Assembly: GCA_963575745.1 (NCBI GenBank)
Contig: CAUYUJ010016697.1
Coordinates: 202,393 to 266,392, forward strand
From: Prorocentrum cordatum
Taxonomy: Eukaryota; Sar; Dinophyceae; Prorocentrales; Prorocentraceae
Direction: 5' to 3'
DNA length: 64,000 bases
Shown: positions 9,500-19,477 of the stretch, in pieces
Position numbering within the stretch: position 1 is the first letter of the stretch
Layout of the letters: each line of letters begins with the position of its first letter
Made by a program: the position numbers and the translations under genes
Notes under the pieces: model-generated
The model's input: the letters and a program-made list of their open reading frames with translations, nothing else
Database searches by the model: none
What the model was told of the DNA's origin: nothing

Positions 9500-10751
9500 C
9501 TGGGCGCCGGCGGTAAACCGTCAACCTTTCTTACTGCCGGGGGACTCGTAGAGCTTCCTGACAATATATAATGTCGAGAAAAATTGCAGATAACGAATAG
9601 TTTTTGAGCCCAAGCGATTTCAGACCTCTCGATGCAACAGCCGAACGCCCCCCGATGCTTCTGGATTGTCTTCTGTACGAGCTCTGTAGCTCTCCTACAG
9701 CCCGAGTTACGTGCGTCAATCGACAGCACCTCTCAAGATGACTCGAACAAAACGAATAGTTTGGCAAACCCAGCTCGAGTATCAGACCGAGTTCAGACCT
9801 CTGAATGCGACAGGCGGACGCGTCTGATCTCTCCGAATCTACAGCCCCCCGCGTCTGATTCCTGTGATTACCCGCCCTGCAGCCCCCCTACAGCCTGAGT
9901 TAAGTGCAGAAAGCGGACAGCATCTTTCAGGATGACTCGAATAATACGAACAGTTTCGCGATCCGAGTTCGGGCAGCAGACCGAGTTGCGAGCTCTGGAT
10001 TCCACAGGCGGACGCGCCTGATGTCTCCAAAATTGCTGTCACCACCAGCACTGTAGCCCCCCTACAGCGCGAGTTAAGTGCAGAAACCGACAGCACGTCT
10101 CAAGATAACTCGAACAATACGAGCAGTTTCGCGATTCTGGATCGGGCAGCAGACCGAGTTCAGAGCTCTGGATCCAACAGACAAACGCGACTGATGATTC
10201 TGAATCGGTTTCTGTAAGCATCAGCCCTGTAGCTGTCCTATAAGTACAGAAAATCGAGAGCGCCTGTCAAGACGACTCGAATAATACGAATAGGTTTGCG
10301 GACCTAGCTCGGCTAGCAGACCGAGTTTAGACCTCTGGTTGGAACAGACGAACGCGCCTAATCATTCTGAATCGATAAGGTGTGCTTACCAGCTCTGTAG
10401 CTGTCCTATATCTCGAGTTAAGTTCAGTATACCGACAGCGCGAATCAAGATGACTCGAAACGGCCGATCCCGCCGCAGTGCTTTTTGGCAGTAAAAGGTA
10501 ACCGATCGAGCTGAGATCAAGATGGCGAGCGGGAATGAGATCGAATATCACGGGAAAAAATACTAGAGAATGGTTGAATTTCGATAACCAAATTTTGAAC
10601 CGACCAAAATTCCTCAAAATGTCCGTCCAGATTTTTCTTGCCAACTAGCTCTCCAGCGCCCCGGAATTTCTCTTAAGTTTCCAGCAACAACCTGCTGAGG
10701 GAAGCTCTAGTTATTTTCCTTGCCAACTAGCTCTCCAGCGCGCCGGAAGTA
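9500..10751 (+). repeat. HOR unit 5
   Basis: A-type hairpin with a mismatch in the right stem (TTACTGCC). Five monomers follow, with a small duplicated segment carrying CTACAGCCCCC near 9840, and a tail ending AGCTCTAG near 10710. Confidence 0.85.
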
Positions 10752-11878
10752 CTAGGCGCCGGCGGTAAACCGTCAACCTTCGTTACCGCCGGGGGACTCG
10801 TAGAGCTTCCTGACAACATATAATGTCGAAAAAAAATTACACTGAAAAAAAATGTTTTCAGCCCAAGCAATTTCAGACTCTCCGATGTAACAGCCGAACG
10901 CCCCCGATGCTTCTGAATTGTCTTCTGTACGAGCTCTGTAGCTCTCCTACAGCCCGAGCTACGTGCGTAAATCGACAGCACCTCTCAAGATGATTCGAAC
11001 AACACGAATAGTTTGGCAAACCTAGCTCGAGTATCAGACCGAGTTCAGACCTCTGAATGCGACAGCCCGAGTTGAGTGCAGGAAACCGACAGCACCTCTC
11101 AGGATGACTCGAACAATACGAATAGTTTCGCAGACCTGGTTCCGGCAGCAGACAGAGTTCGGAGCTTTGGATTCGAAAGGCGGACGCACCTGATGTCTCC
11201 GAATCGAATCCAGTGATTACCAGCCATGCAGCCCCCGCACAGCCCGAGTTGAGTGCAGAGAATCGACAGTCTCTCAAGATGACTCGAACAGTACGAATAG
11301 TTTCGCAATTCTAGATCGGGCAGCAGACCGAGTTCAGAGCTCTGGATTCAACAGACAACGGCCACTGATGATTCGAAATCAGACTCTGTACGTATCAGCT
11401 CTGTAGCTGTCCTGTAGCTCGAGTTAAGTACAGAAAATCGAGAGCGTCTGTCAAGATAACTCGAAAAATACGAATAGGTATGCGGACCTAGCTCGGCTAG
11501 CAGATAGAGTTCAGACCTCTGGGTTCAACAGACGAACGCGCCTGATCATTCTGTGTGCTTACCAGCTCTGTAGCTGTTCTGATTTTCGAGTTATCTTGAG
11601 AAAACCGACAGCGCGTAACAAGATGACCCGAAACGGCCGATCCCGCCTGGACGCTTTTAAAAAGTAAAAGGTACCCGATCGATCTGAGATCAAGATGGCG
11701 AGCGGGAATGAGATCGAACATCACGGGAAAAATACTAGAGCTCTAACGAATGGTTTCGAGAACAAAATTTTCAACCGACCAAAATTTCTCAAAATGTCCG
11801 TCGAGATTTTTCTTGCCAACTAGCTCTCCAGCGCCCCGGAACTTGGTAGCGTCCAAAACCCGGAGAGCAAAGACGGCA
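10752..11878 (+). repeat. HOR unit 6
   Basis: It begins CTAGGCGCCGGCGG, one base off the usual start. The second monomer is fused to a later one at about 11066 (GCGACAGCCCGAGTT), a short internal deletion. Its tail ends in a copy of the CTTGGTAGCGTCCAAAA motif just before unit 7. Confidence 0.85.
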
Positions 11879-12825
11879 CTGGGCGCCGGCGGTAAACCGT
11901 CAACCTTTGTTACCGCCGGGGGACTCGTAGAGCTTCCTGAGAATATATAATGTGGAACAGAAATTGCAGAGAACGAATACTTTTCCAGCCCAAGAAATTT
12001 CAGACCTCTCGATGCGACAGCCGAACGCTCCCGACGCTTCTGGATTGTCTTCTTTACGAGCTCTGTAGTGCGAATCCACACCTGTGATTACCATCCAGCC
12101 CAAGTTAAGTGCAGGAAACCGACGGCACCTCTCAGGATGACTGGACGACTCGAGCAATACAATAGTTTTGCGGACCTAGTTCGGGCAGCAGACCGAGTTC
12201 CGAGCTCGGGATTCGACAGGCAGACGCGCCTGATGTCTTCAAACCGATTCTTGTGACCACCAGCACTGTAGCCCCCCTCAGCCCGAGTTGAGTGCAGAAA
12301 ACCGAGAGCACTTCTCAAGATGACTCGAACAATTCGAATAGTTTCGCGATTCTAGATCGGGCAGCAGACCGAGTTCAGAGCTCTGGAGTCAAAAGCCGAA
12401 TGCGACTGATGATTCTGAATCAGTTTCTGTAAGTATCAGCTCTGTCGCTGTCCTATAGCTCGAGTTAAGTACAGAAAACCAAGAGCGTCTGTCGAGATGA
12501 CTCGAATAATACGAATAGGTTTGCAGACCTAGCTCCGCTAGCAGACCGAGTTCAGACATCTTGATTCAACAGGCGAACGCGCCTGATCATTCTGAATCGA
12601 TTAGCTGTGCTTCCTAGCCCTGTAGCTGTTCTAAAGATCGAGTTATGTTCAGAAAACCGCCATTGCGTGTCAAGATGACTTGAAACAGCCGATCCCGCCA
12701 AAGTGCTTTTAGATAGTAATATTCACCCGATCGAGCTGATATGAAGATGGCGAGCGGGAATAAGATCGAATAACACAGGCAAAAATACTAGAGCTCAAAC
12801 GAATGTTTATATTTTGAGAACATAA
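11879..12825 (+). repeat. HOR unit 7
   Basis: A-type hairpin. The early monomers are collapsed near 12070-12110, the remaining monomers are intact, and the tail is cut at GAACATAA. Confidence 0.85.
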
Positions 12826-13850
12826 CTGGGCACCGGCGGTAAACCGTCAACCTTTGTTACCGCCGGGGGACTCGTAGAGCTTCCTGACAACATATAATGT
12901 CATGAAAAAACACACAAAAAATACTTTTTCAGCCCAAGCAATCTCAGACCTCTCGGATGCAACAGCCAAACGCCCCCGATGCTTCTGAAGACAGACGGAC
13001 GCGTCTGATGTCTCTGAATCGATCTGTGATTGCCAGCCCTGCAGCCCCCCTGCAGCCCGAGTTAAGTGCAGGAAACCGACAGCACCTCTCAGGATGACTC
13101 GAACAATACGAATAGTTTCGCGATTCTAGATCGGGCAGCAGACAGACTTCGGAGCTCTGGATTCGACAGGCAGACGCGCCTGATGTCTCCGAATCGATTC
13201 CAGTGATAACCAGCCATGCAGCCACCCTACAGCCCGAGTTAAGTGCAGAGAACTGACAGCATCTCTCAAGATGACTGGAACAATACGAATAGTTTCGCGA
13301 TTCTAGATCGGGCAGCAGACCCAGTTCAGAGCTCTGGATTCAACAGACAACGGCAGATGATGATTTGGATCAGATTCTGTACGCATCAGCCCTGTAGCTG
13401 TCCTATAGCTCGAGTTGAATACAGAAAATCGAGAGCGCCTGTCAAGATAACTCGAATCATACGAATAGGTATGCGGACCTAGCTCGGCTAGCAGATAGAG
13501 TTCAGACCTCTGGATTCAACAGGCGAACGCGCCTGATCATTCTGAATCGATTAGCTGTGCTTACCAGCTCTGTAGCTGTCCTATCTCTCGAGTTAAGTTC
13601 AGTATACCGACAACGCGTATCAAGACGACTCGAAACAGCCGATCCCGCCGCGATGCTTTGTTGCAGAAATATTTACCCGATCGAGCTGAGATCAAGATGG
13701 CGAGCGGGAATAAGATCGAATATGATCGGAAAAAATAGTAGAGCTCAAACGAATGTTGCAATTTTGGAGAAGAGAATGTTCAACCGACCAAAAGTCAGCA
13801 AAAGGTCCGTCGAGATTTTTCGAGCCAACTAGCTCTCCAGCGCCCCGGAA
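12826..13850 (+). repeat. HOR unit 8
   Basis: The hairpin carries a GGGCACCGG start. The first monomer is truncated (CTTCTGAAGACAGACGG near 12980). The tail ends AGCGCCCCGGAA and is followed by a type-2 module. Confidence 0.85.
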
Positions 13851-14340
13851 CTGGCGCCGGCGGTGAACCGTCAACCTGGTCACCGCCGGGAACCTCGTAG
13901 AGCTCATTTCACGCGTAAGAGTGCTCGGAGTCGAAAGAGAGAGCTTCTGGAAGGATTTCTCGAAAAAAAGAAGCATTGATTTTTTCGTGTCGACATGAAG
14001 ATGGTTCCGCCAAGTGTTTTGATAGTAAAAGTGCGCCTACAGAGCTCATACTAAGACAGAGAGGCCCTCATAGTCGTTTACAGGTGCGAAAAATCTGCTT
14101 TCTCAAAATGAATTGTCAAATATCTTCAAATATTCGCAAAACCACCCAAAAGTTGTCACATTGTCCGCCTCGGCCGGGTGGGCCAACTAGCTCCACCCCG
14201 CGCCGGAATTCCTTTAGCTCATCGATGCCGAAGAGCTCTACGAGGTATTACTCTTAAGCTTCCAGCAATAACTTGCGAAGGGAAGCTCTACGAGTTATTT
14301 TTAATCGACCAAAAGTCAGCAAACATTCCGTCGAGACAAC
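13851..14340 (+). repeat. Type-2 module, forward copy, plus tail fragment
   Basis: It starts with a perfect G-type hairpin (CCGGCGGTGA/TCACCGCCGG) and the border motif CCTCGTAGAGCTC. It continues through TGTCGACATGAAGATGGTT and ends with GAGCTCTACGAGG near 14245. The 5' and 3' border motifs are therefore inverted copies. A unit-1-type tail end (GGAAGCTCTACGAGTT) follows. Confidence 0.85.
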
Positions 14341-14364
14341 TAGATCTCCAGCGCGTCCGAATTA

Positions 14365-15040
14365 CTCTTCGGCATCGATGAGCTAGAGGAATTCCGGCGC
14401 GGGGTGGAGCTAGTTGGCCCACCCGGCCGAGGCGGACAATGTGGCAACTTTTGGGTGGTTTTGCGATTTTTTGAAAGATATTTGACCATTTATTTTGAGA
14501 AAGCAGATTTTTCGCACCTGTAGACGATTATGAGGGCCTCAGCGTCTTAATATGAGCTCCCTACATGCACGTTTACTATCAAAACACTTGGCGGAACCAA
14601 CTCTATGTCGACATGCAAAAAATCATGTTTTCTCTTCTCCGAGAAATGCTCCCAGAAGCCCTCTCGTTTGATACTGAGCACTCTCACGCGTGTTAGGAGC
14701 TCTACGAGATTCCCGGCGGTGACCAGGTTGACGGTTCACCGCTGGCGCCAGCGGTGAACCGTCAACCTGGTCACCGCCGGGAACCTCGTAGAGCTCCTAG
14801 CACGTAAGAGTGCTCAGCATCAAGAGAGAGGGCTTCTGGAAGCATTTCTCGAAAAAGAGAAATCACTATTTTCTTATGTCGACATAAAGTTGGTTCCGCC
14901 AAGTGTTTTGATGGTAAAAGTGCATCTAGAGAGCTCATATTAAGACGCAGAGGCCCTCATAACCTTCTACAGGTGCAAAAAATCTGCTTTCTCAAAATAA
15001 ATGGTCAAATATCTTTCAAATATTCGCAAAACCACCCAAA
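14365..15040. repeat. Head-to-head inverted pair of type-2 modules
   Basis: 14365-14746 is an inverted type-2 module and 14747-15040 is a forward one, abutting with no spacer. The central 74 bp (14710-14783) is a perfect palindrome through the hairpin and the CTGGCGCCAG centre. Similarity then continues outward with scattered mismatches for nearly 300 bp per arm. This is the only inverted unit seen in the array. Confidence 0.9.
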
Positions 15041-16037
15041 CTGGGCGCCGGCGGTTAACCGTCAACCTTGGTTACCGCCGGGAGACTCGTAGAGCTTCCT
15101 AGCTCGACTTAAGTTGAGAAAACCGACAGCACCTACCAACATTCCGACTCATAGTGAATATGTTTTGACCTCTGAATGCGACAGGCGGACGCGTCTGATG
15201 TCTGCGAATCGACTCCTGTCATTACCAGCACTGCAGCCCCCCCTACAGCTCGAGTTTTGTGCAGAAAACCAACAGCACCTCTCAGAATGACTCGAACAAT
15301 ACAGTAGTTTCGCAGACCTTGTTCGGGCAGCAGACCGAGTTCCGAGCTCTGGATTCGACAGACGGACGCCTGATGTCTTCAAATCGATTCCTGTGAACAC
15401 CAGCACTGTAGCCCCCCCTCAGCGCGAGATGAGTGAAGAAAACCGAGGGCACTTCTCAAGATGACTCGATCAATACGAATAGTTTTGCGATTCTAGATCG
15501 GGCAGCAGACCGAGTTCAGAGCTCTAGATTCGACAGACAAACGCAACTAATGATTCTGAATCAGTTTCTGTAAATATCAGCTCTGTAGCTGACCTACAGC
15601 TCGAGTTAAGTACAGAAAACCGAGAGTTCTTGTCAAGATGACTCGAATAATACGAATATGTTTGCGGACCTAGCTCGGCTAACAGACCGAGTTCAGACCT
15701 CTGGATTCAACAGCGAACGCGCCTAATCATTCTACATCGATTAGCTGTGCTTACCAGCTCTGTAGCTGTACTAAAGCTCGAGTTATGTTCAGAAAACCGT
15801 CAGCCCGTATCAAGATGACTGAAAACGGCCGATCCCGTCACAGTGCTTTTCGATAGTAATATTCACCCGATCGAGCTGAGATCAAGATGGCGAGCGGGAA
15901 TGAGATCGAATATCACGGAAAAATACTAGAGCTCTAACGAATGGTTGAATTTCGAGAACAACATTTTCAACCGAGCAAAAGTCAGCAAAAGTTCCGTCGA
16001 GATTTTTCGAGCCAACTAGCTCTCCAGCGCGCCGGAA
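15041..16037 (+). repeat. HOR unit 9
   Basis: A-type hairpin with GGTTACCGCC on the right arm, followed by a variant first segment (AGCTCGACTTAAGTTGAG). This variant is shared with units at 16376, 25601, 26571 and 43888, so it defines a second subfamily of units. Confidence 0.85.
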
Positions 16038-16375
16038 CTGGCGCCGGCGATGAACCGTCAACCTGGTCACCGCCGGGAACCTCGTAGAGCTCCTAGCACG
16101 CGTAAGAGTGCGCAGCATCAAAAGAGAGGGCTTCTGGAAGCATTTCTCGAAAAAGATAAATCACGATTTTTTTCATGTCGACATAAAGTTGGTTCCGTCA
16201 AGTGTTTTGATAGTAAAAGTGCATCTAGAGAGCTCATATTAGGACGCAAAGGCCCTCATAACCTTTTACAGGTGCGAAAAAACTGCTTTCTCAAAACAAA
16301 TGGTCAAATATCTTTCAAATATTCGCAAAACTACCCAAAAGTTGCCACATTGTCCGCCTCGGCCGGGTGGGCCAA
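16038..16375 (+). repeat. Type-2 module
   Basis: G-type hairpin with one stem mismatch (GGCGATGA). The body has the usual GTCGACATAAAGTTGGTT and GAGGCCCTCATAA-like boxes. It is cut at GTGGGCCAA, where unit 10 starts. Confidence 0.85.
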
Positions 16376-17297
16376 CTGGGCGCCGGTGGTAAACCGTCAA
16401 CCTTGGTTACCGCCGGGAGACTCGTAGAGCTTCCTAGCTCGACTTAAGTTGGGAAAACCGACAGCATCTACCAACATTCCGACTTATAGTGAATATTTTT
16501 TGACCTCTGAATGCGACAGGCGGACGCGTCTGATGTCTGCGAATCGACTCCTGTCATTACCAGCCCTGCAGCCCCCCTACAGCCCGAGTTAAGTGCAGAA
16601 AACCGACAGCACCTCTCAGGATGACTCGAACAATACAATAGTTTCGCAGACCTTGTTCGGGCAGCAGACCGAGTTCCGAGCTCTGGATTCGACAGGCGGA
16701 CGCGCCTGTCTTCAAATTGATGCCTGTGATCACCAGCACTGTAGCCCACCTCAGCGCGAGTTGAGTGAAGAAAACCGAGAGCACTTCTCAAGATGACTCG
16801 ATCAATGAATAGTTTCGTGATTCTAGATCGGGCATCAGACCGAGTTCAGAGCTCTGGATTCGACAGACAAAGGCAACTGACAATTCTATAGGTTTCTGTA
16901 ACTATCAGCTCTGTAGCTGTCCTACAACTCGAGTTAAGTACAGAAACCGAGAGTTTCTCTCCCTACCTCGGCTAACAGACCGAGTTCACCAGGCGAACGC
17001 GCCTCGTCATTCTACATCGATTAGCTGTGCTTACCAGCTCTGTAGCTGTCCTAAAGCTCGAGTTATCTTCAGGAAACCGTCAGCGCGTATCAAGATGACT
17101 CAAAACGGCCGATCCCGCCACAGTGCTTTTCAATAGTAATATTCACCCGATCGAGCTGAGATCAAGATGGCGAGCGGGAATAAGATCGAATATCACAGAA
17201 AAAAATACTAGAGCTCTAACGAATGTTCAAATTTCGATAACAAAATTTTCAACCGACCAAAAGTCAGCAAAAGTTCCGTCGAGATTTTTCTTGCCAA
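16376..17297 (+). repeat. HOR unit 10
   Basis: Second-subfamily unit (AGCTCGACTTAAGTTG after the hairpin). One late monomer is shortened near 16965. Confidence 0.85.
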
Positions 17298-18415
17298 CTG
17301 GGCGCCGGCGGTAAACCGTCAACCTTTCTTACCGCCGGGGGACTCGTAGAGCTTCCTGACAATACATAATGTCGAAAAAAAAGCAGAGAACGAATAGTTC
17401 TTCAGCCCAAGCAATTTCAGACCTCTCGGATGCAACAGCCGAACGCCCCCCGATGCTTCTGGATTGTCTTCTGTACGAGCTCTGCACAGCCAGAGTTACG
17501 TGCGTCAATCGACAGCATCTCTCAGATGACTTGAACAAAACGAATAGTTTGGCAAACCCAGCTCGAGTATCATACCGAGTTCAGACCTCTGAATGCGACA
17601 GGCGGACGCGTCTGATGTCTCCGAATCGATTCCTGTGATCACCCGCCCTGCAGCCCCCCTACAGCCCGAGTTAATTAAGTGCAGAAAGCCGACAGCATCT
17701 TTCAGGATGACTCGAACAATACGAACAGTTTCGCGGAACGAGTTCGGGGAGCAGACCGAGTTCCGAGCTCTGGATTCCACAGGCGGACGCGCCTGACGTC
17801 TCCAAATCGATTGCTGTCACCACCAGCTCTGTAGCCCCCTACAGCCCGAGTTAAGTGCAGAAAACCGACAGCACCTCTCAAGATGCCTCGAACAATACGA
17901 ACAATTTCGCGATTCTGGATCGGGCAGCAGACCGAGTTCAGAGCTCTGGATTCAACAGACAAACGCGACTGATGATTCTGAATCGATTTCTATAAATATC
18001 AGCCCTGTGGCTTTTCTATAACTTGAGTTAAGTACAGAAAACCGAGAACGCCTGTCAAAATGACTCGAATAATACGAATAGGTTTGCGGACCTAGCTCGG
18101 CTAGCAGACCGATTTCAGACTTCTGGTTGGGAGAGCCGAACGCGCCTGATCATTCTGAATCGATAAGGCGTGCTTACCAGCTCGGTAGCTGCCCTATATC
18201 TCGAGTTAAGTTCAGTATACCGACAGCGCGAATCAAGATGACTCGAAACGGCCGATCCCGCCGCAGTGCTTTTTGGCAGTGAAAGGTACCCGATCGAGCT
18301 GAGATCAAGATGGCGAGCGGGAATAAGATCGAATATCACAGGAAAAAATACTAGAGCTCTAACGAGTGGTTGAATTTCGGGAACAAAATTTTCAACCGAC
18401 CAAAAGTCATCAAAA
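17298..18415 (+). repeat. HOR unit 11
   Basis: First-subfamily unit with a clean A-type hairpin and about five monomers. The tail is cut at GTCATCAAAA. Confidence 0.85.
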
Positions 18416-18445
18416 CTGGGCGCCGGCGGTAAACCGTCAACCTTT
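18416..18445 (+). repeat. Left half of a hairpin split by LINE A
   Basis: CTGGGCGCCGGCGGTAAACC and the loop TCAACCTTTGTT (18437-18448) run straight into the LINE A tail. The right half, TTACCGCCGGGGG, resumes at 24255. This shows directly that the LINE sits inside the loop of the satellite hairpin. Confidence 0.9.
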
Positions 18446-18523
18446 GTTTTTTTTGCGGTTTGCGGTCCGCCACTAGAATCCGAATCCGAATCGGCGGAGC
18501 AGTGCAACTGAGCCCCCACCATC

Positions 18524-19477
18524 TTAGGTAGGTCGTAGCAGAGCGCACGCCACCTTAGCAGCAGCTCTCGTCAGGGCAGCGCAGGCAGCTAGTTCACAGC
18601 AGGTTACCGTGCTACCAGGAGGCAAGCTCATCGCCTCCTCGGCCACATCGTGCCAATGGAAGCTGTGCGAGCTGGTGCAGGAGGAAGAGGAGGAGGAGGA
18701 GGAGGAGGAGATGGGAAAATCAACCTGCACGCTGGAACCCCTACCTACAACGCCAATCTGAAGCCACCACCCACCTCCACATCCTTCATTACTGACACCC
18801 CCATCGAATGCACCACGGAGAGCAGTCTTACGAGTACTGAGGAACTTATCATATGCAAACCAGCGAGTAATAGTTTGGCCACCTCTGGCCTCCCACGACA
18901 ATTTATCCGCACGCTCATTACCCTCACGAAAGAAATGCTTATACAGATTCTGTCCCGATGCAGGTGAGGTCAGTCCCCATCCAGACAGCATCGATACCGT
19001 ATTTTGTAGTGTTCCCACCAGTCGTACATACTGCTTGTTGCGAATCTGCCACTCACCACACATCCAGTTTACAACAGTCTTACTATCTCCCAAGATCTCC
19101 ATCCCAAGACGCTCAATATTCTCACACCTCCACTCCGTTTCATTCTCAAAATTAGCGGCAATACGTTTGCTCATCCTCTCATTCATCTCACTCTCCTCCT
19201 CCTCCTCTGCCTTCACATGTCTCACACCAGGCGGCCTGGGTAGAACAAACAAGTCGAACAAGTGTTGCATACCAATCACAGTCAGCAAATGCTTGCAGTA
19301 TTTCTCACGGGACCCAGCGGAACTGTCGAATGAGAGGTACCACTCACAACCAAAGAGATCGCACAAGCACCAGTCCCACGCAGTATGTCCACGGGGGCGG
19401 CCGCCTATGTTCATGCGTGTCAGCTGCTTCCTATCTTTTACAGGCATTGCTAGAATACATGTGTCACGATGTTCCGT
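18524..19477 (-). CDS. LINE A ORF2, C-terminal part: permuted RNase H
   Basis: About 317 residues in frame with the upstream RT segment across TAG at 19478-19480. RNase H motifs appear in the order ILGDSKTVVNWMCGEW (D70-like), FFREGNERADKL (D134-like), GAFDGGVSNEG (D10-like), then CCELAACAAL (E48-like). In ordinary RNase HI the D10 and E48 strands come first, so the fold looks circularly permuted. A poly-serine run (about 18695-18730) lies between the last two motifs. It ends in TAA at 18524. The likely role is removal of RNA from the RNA/DNA hybrid during reverse transcription. Assignment to RNase H rests on motif pattern; the permutation is inference from motif order. Confidence 0.8.
   Translation of the reverse strand, partial: TEHRDTCILAMPVKDRKQLTRMNIGGRPRGHTAWDWCLCDLFGCEWYLSFDSSAGSREKYCKHLLTVIGMQHLFDLFVLPRPPGVRHVKAEEEEESEMNERMSKRIAANFENETEWRCENIERLGMEILGDSKTVVNWMCGEWQIRNKQYVRLVGTLQNTVSMLSGWGLTSPASGQNLYKHFFREGNERADKLSWEARGGQTITRWFAYDKFLSTRKTALRGAFDGGVSNEGCGGGWWLQIGVVGRGSSVQVDFPISSSSSSSSSSCTSSHSFHWHDVAEEAMSLPPGSTVTCCELAACAALTRAAAKVACALLRPT

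Larger units (their letters stand above)
2413..18445 (+). repeat. Satellite block I: higher-order repeat array
   Basis: About 16 kb of tandem units share one orientation. Each full unit has four parts. It opens with a GC-rich hairpin beginning CTGGGCGCCGGCGG, followed by a border motif ACTCGTAGAGCTTCC. It then carries about five 177-bp monomers, each containing a (A)AGATGACTCGAA box and a CAGACCGAGTTCAGA box. It closes with a tail starting GAAACGGCCGATCCCGCC and ending near GGAAGCTCTACGAG. Shorter alternative modules are interspersed. No open frame has protein-like composition, so I see no genes here. Position-specific monomers in repeated order are the hallmark of higher-order satellites such as those at centromeres. 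Confidence 0.9.

Noticed and set aside
2413-18445. Many 60-150 codon ORFs on both strands in the satellite blocks
   Set aside because: They follow the repeat period, have Ser/Arg-rich composition with no family resemblance, and change frame between units. They are by-products of the satellite.
2413-18445. CRISPR array
   Set aside because: Repeats are about 177 bp or about 1.2 kb and the intervening sequence is itself repeated. There are no short repeats with unique spacers and no cas genes.
18690-18735. GAGGAG repeat as a regulatory microsatellite
   Set aside because: On the minus strand it is a poly-serine run inside the RNase H region of LINE A ORF2, so coding explains it.
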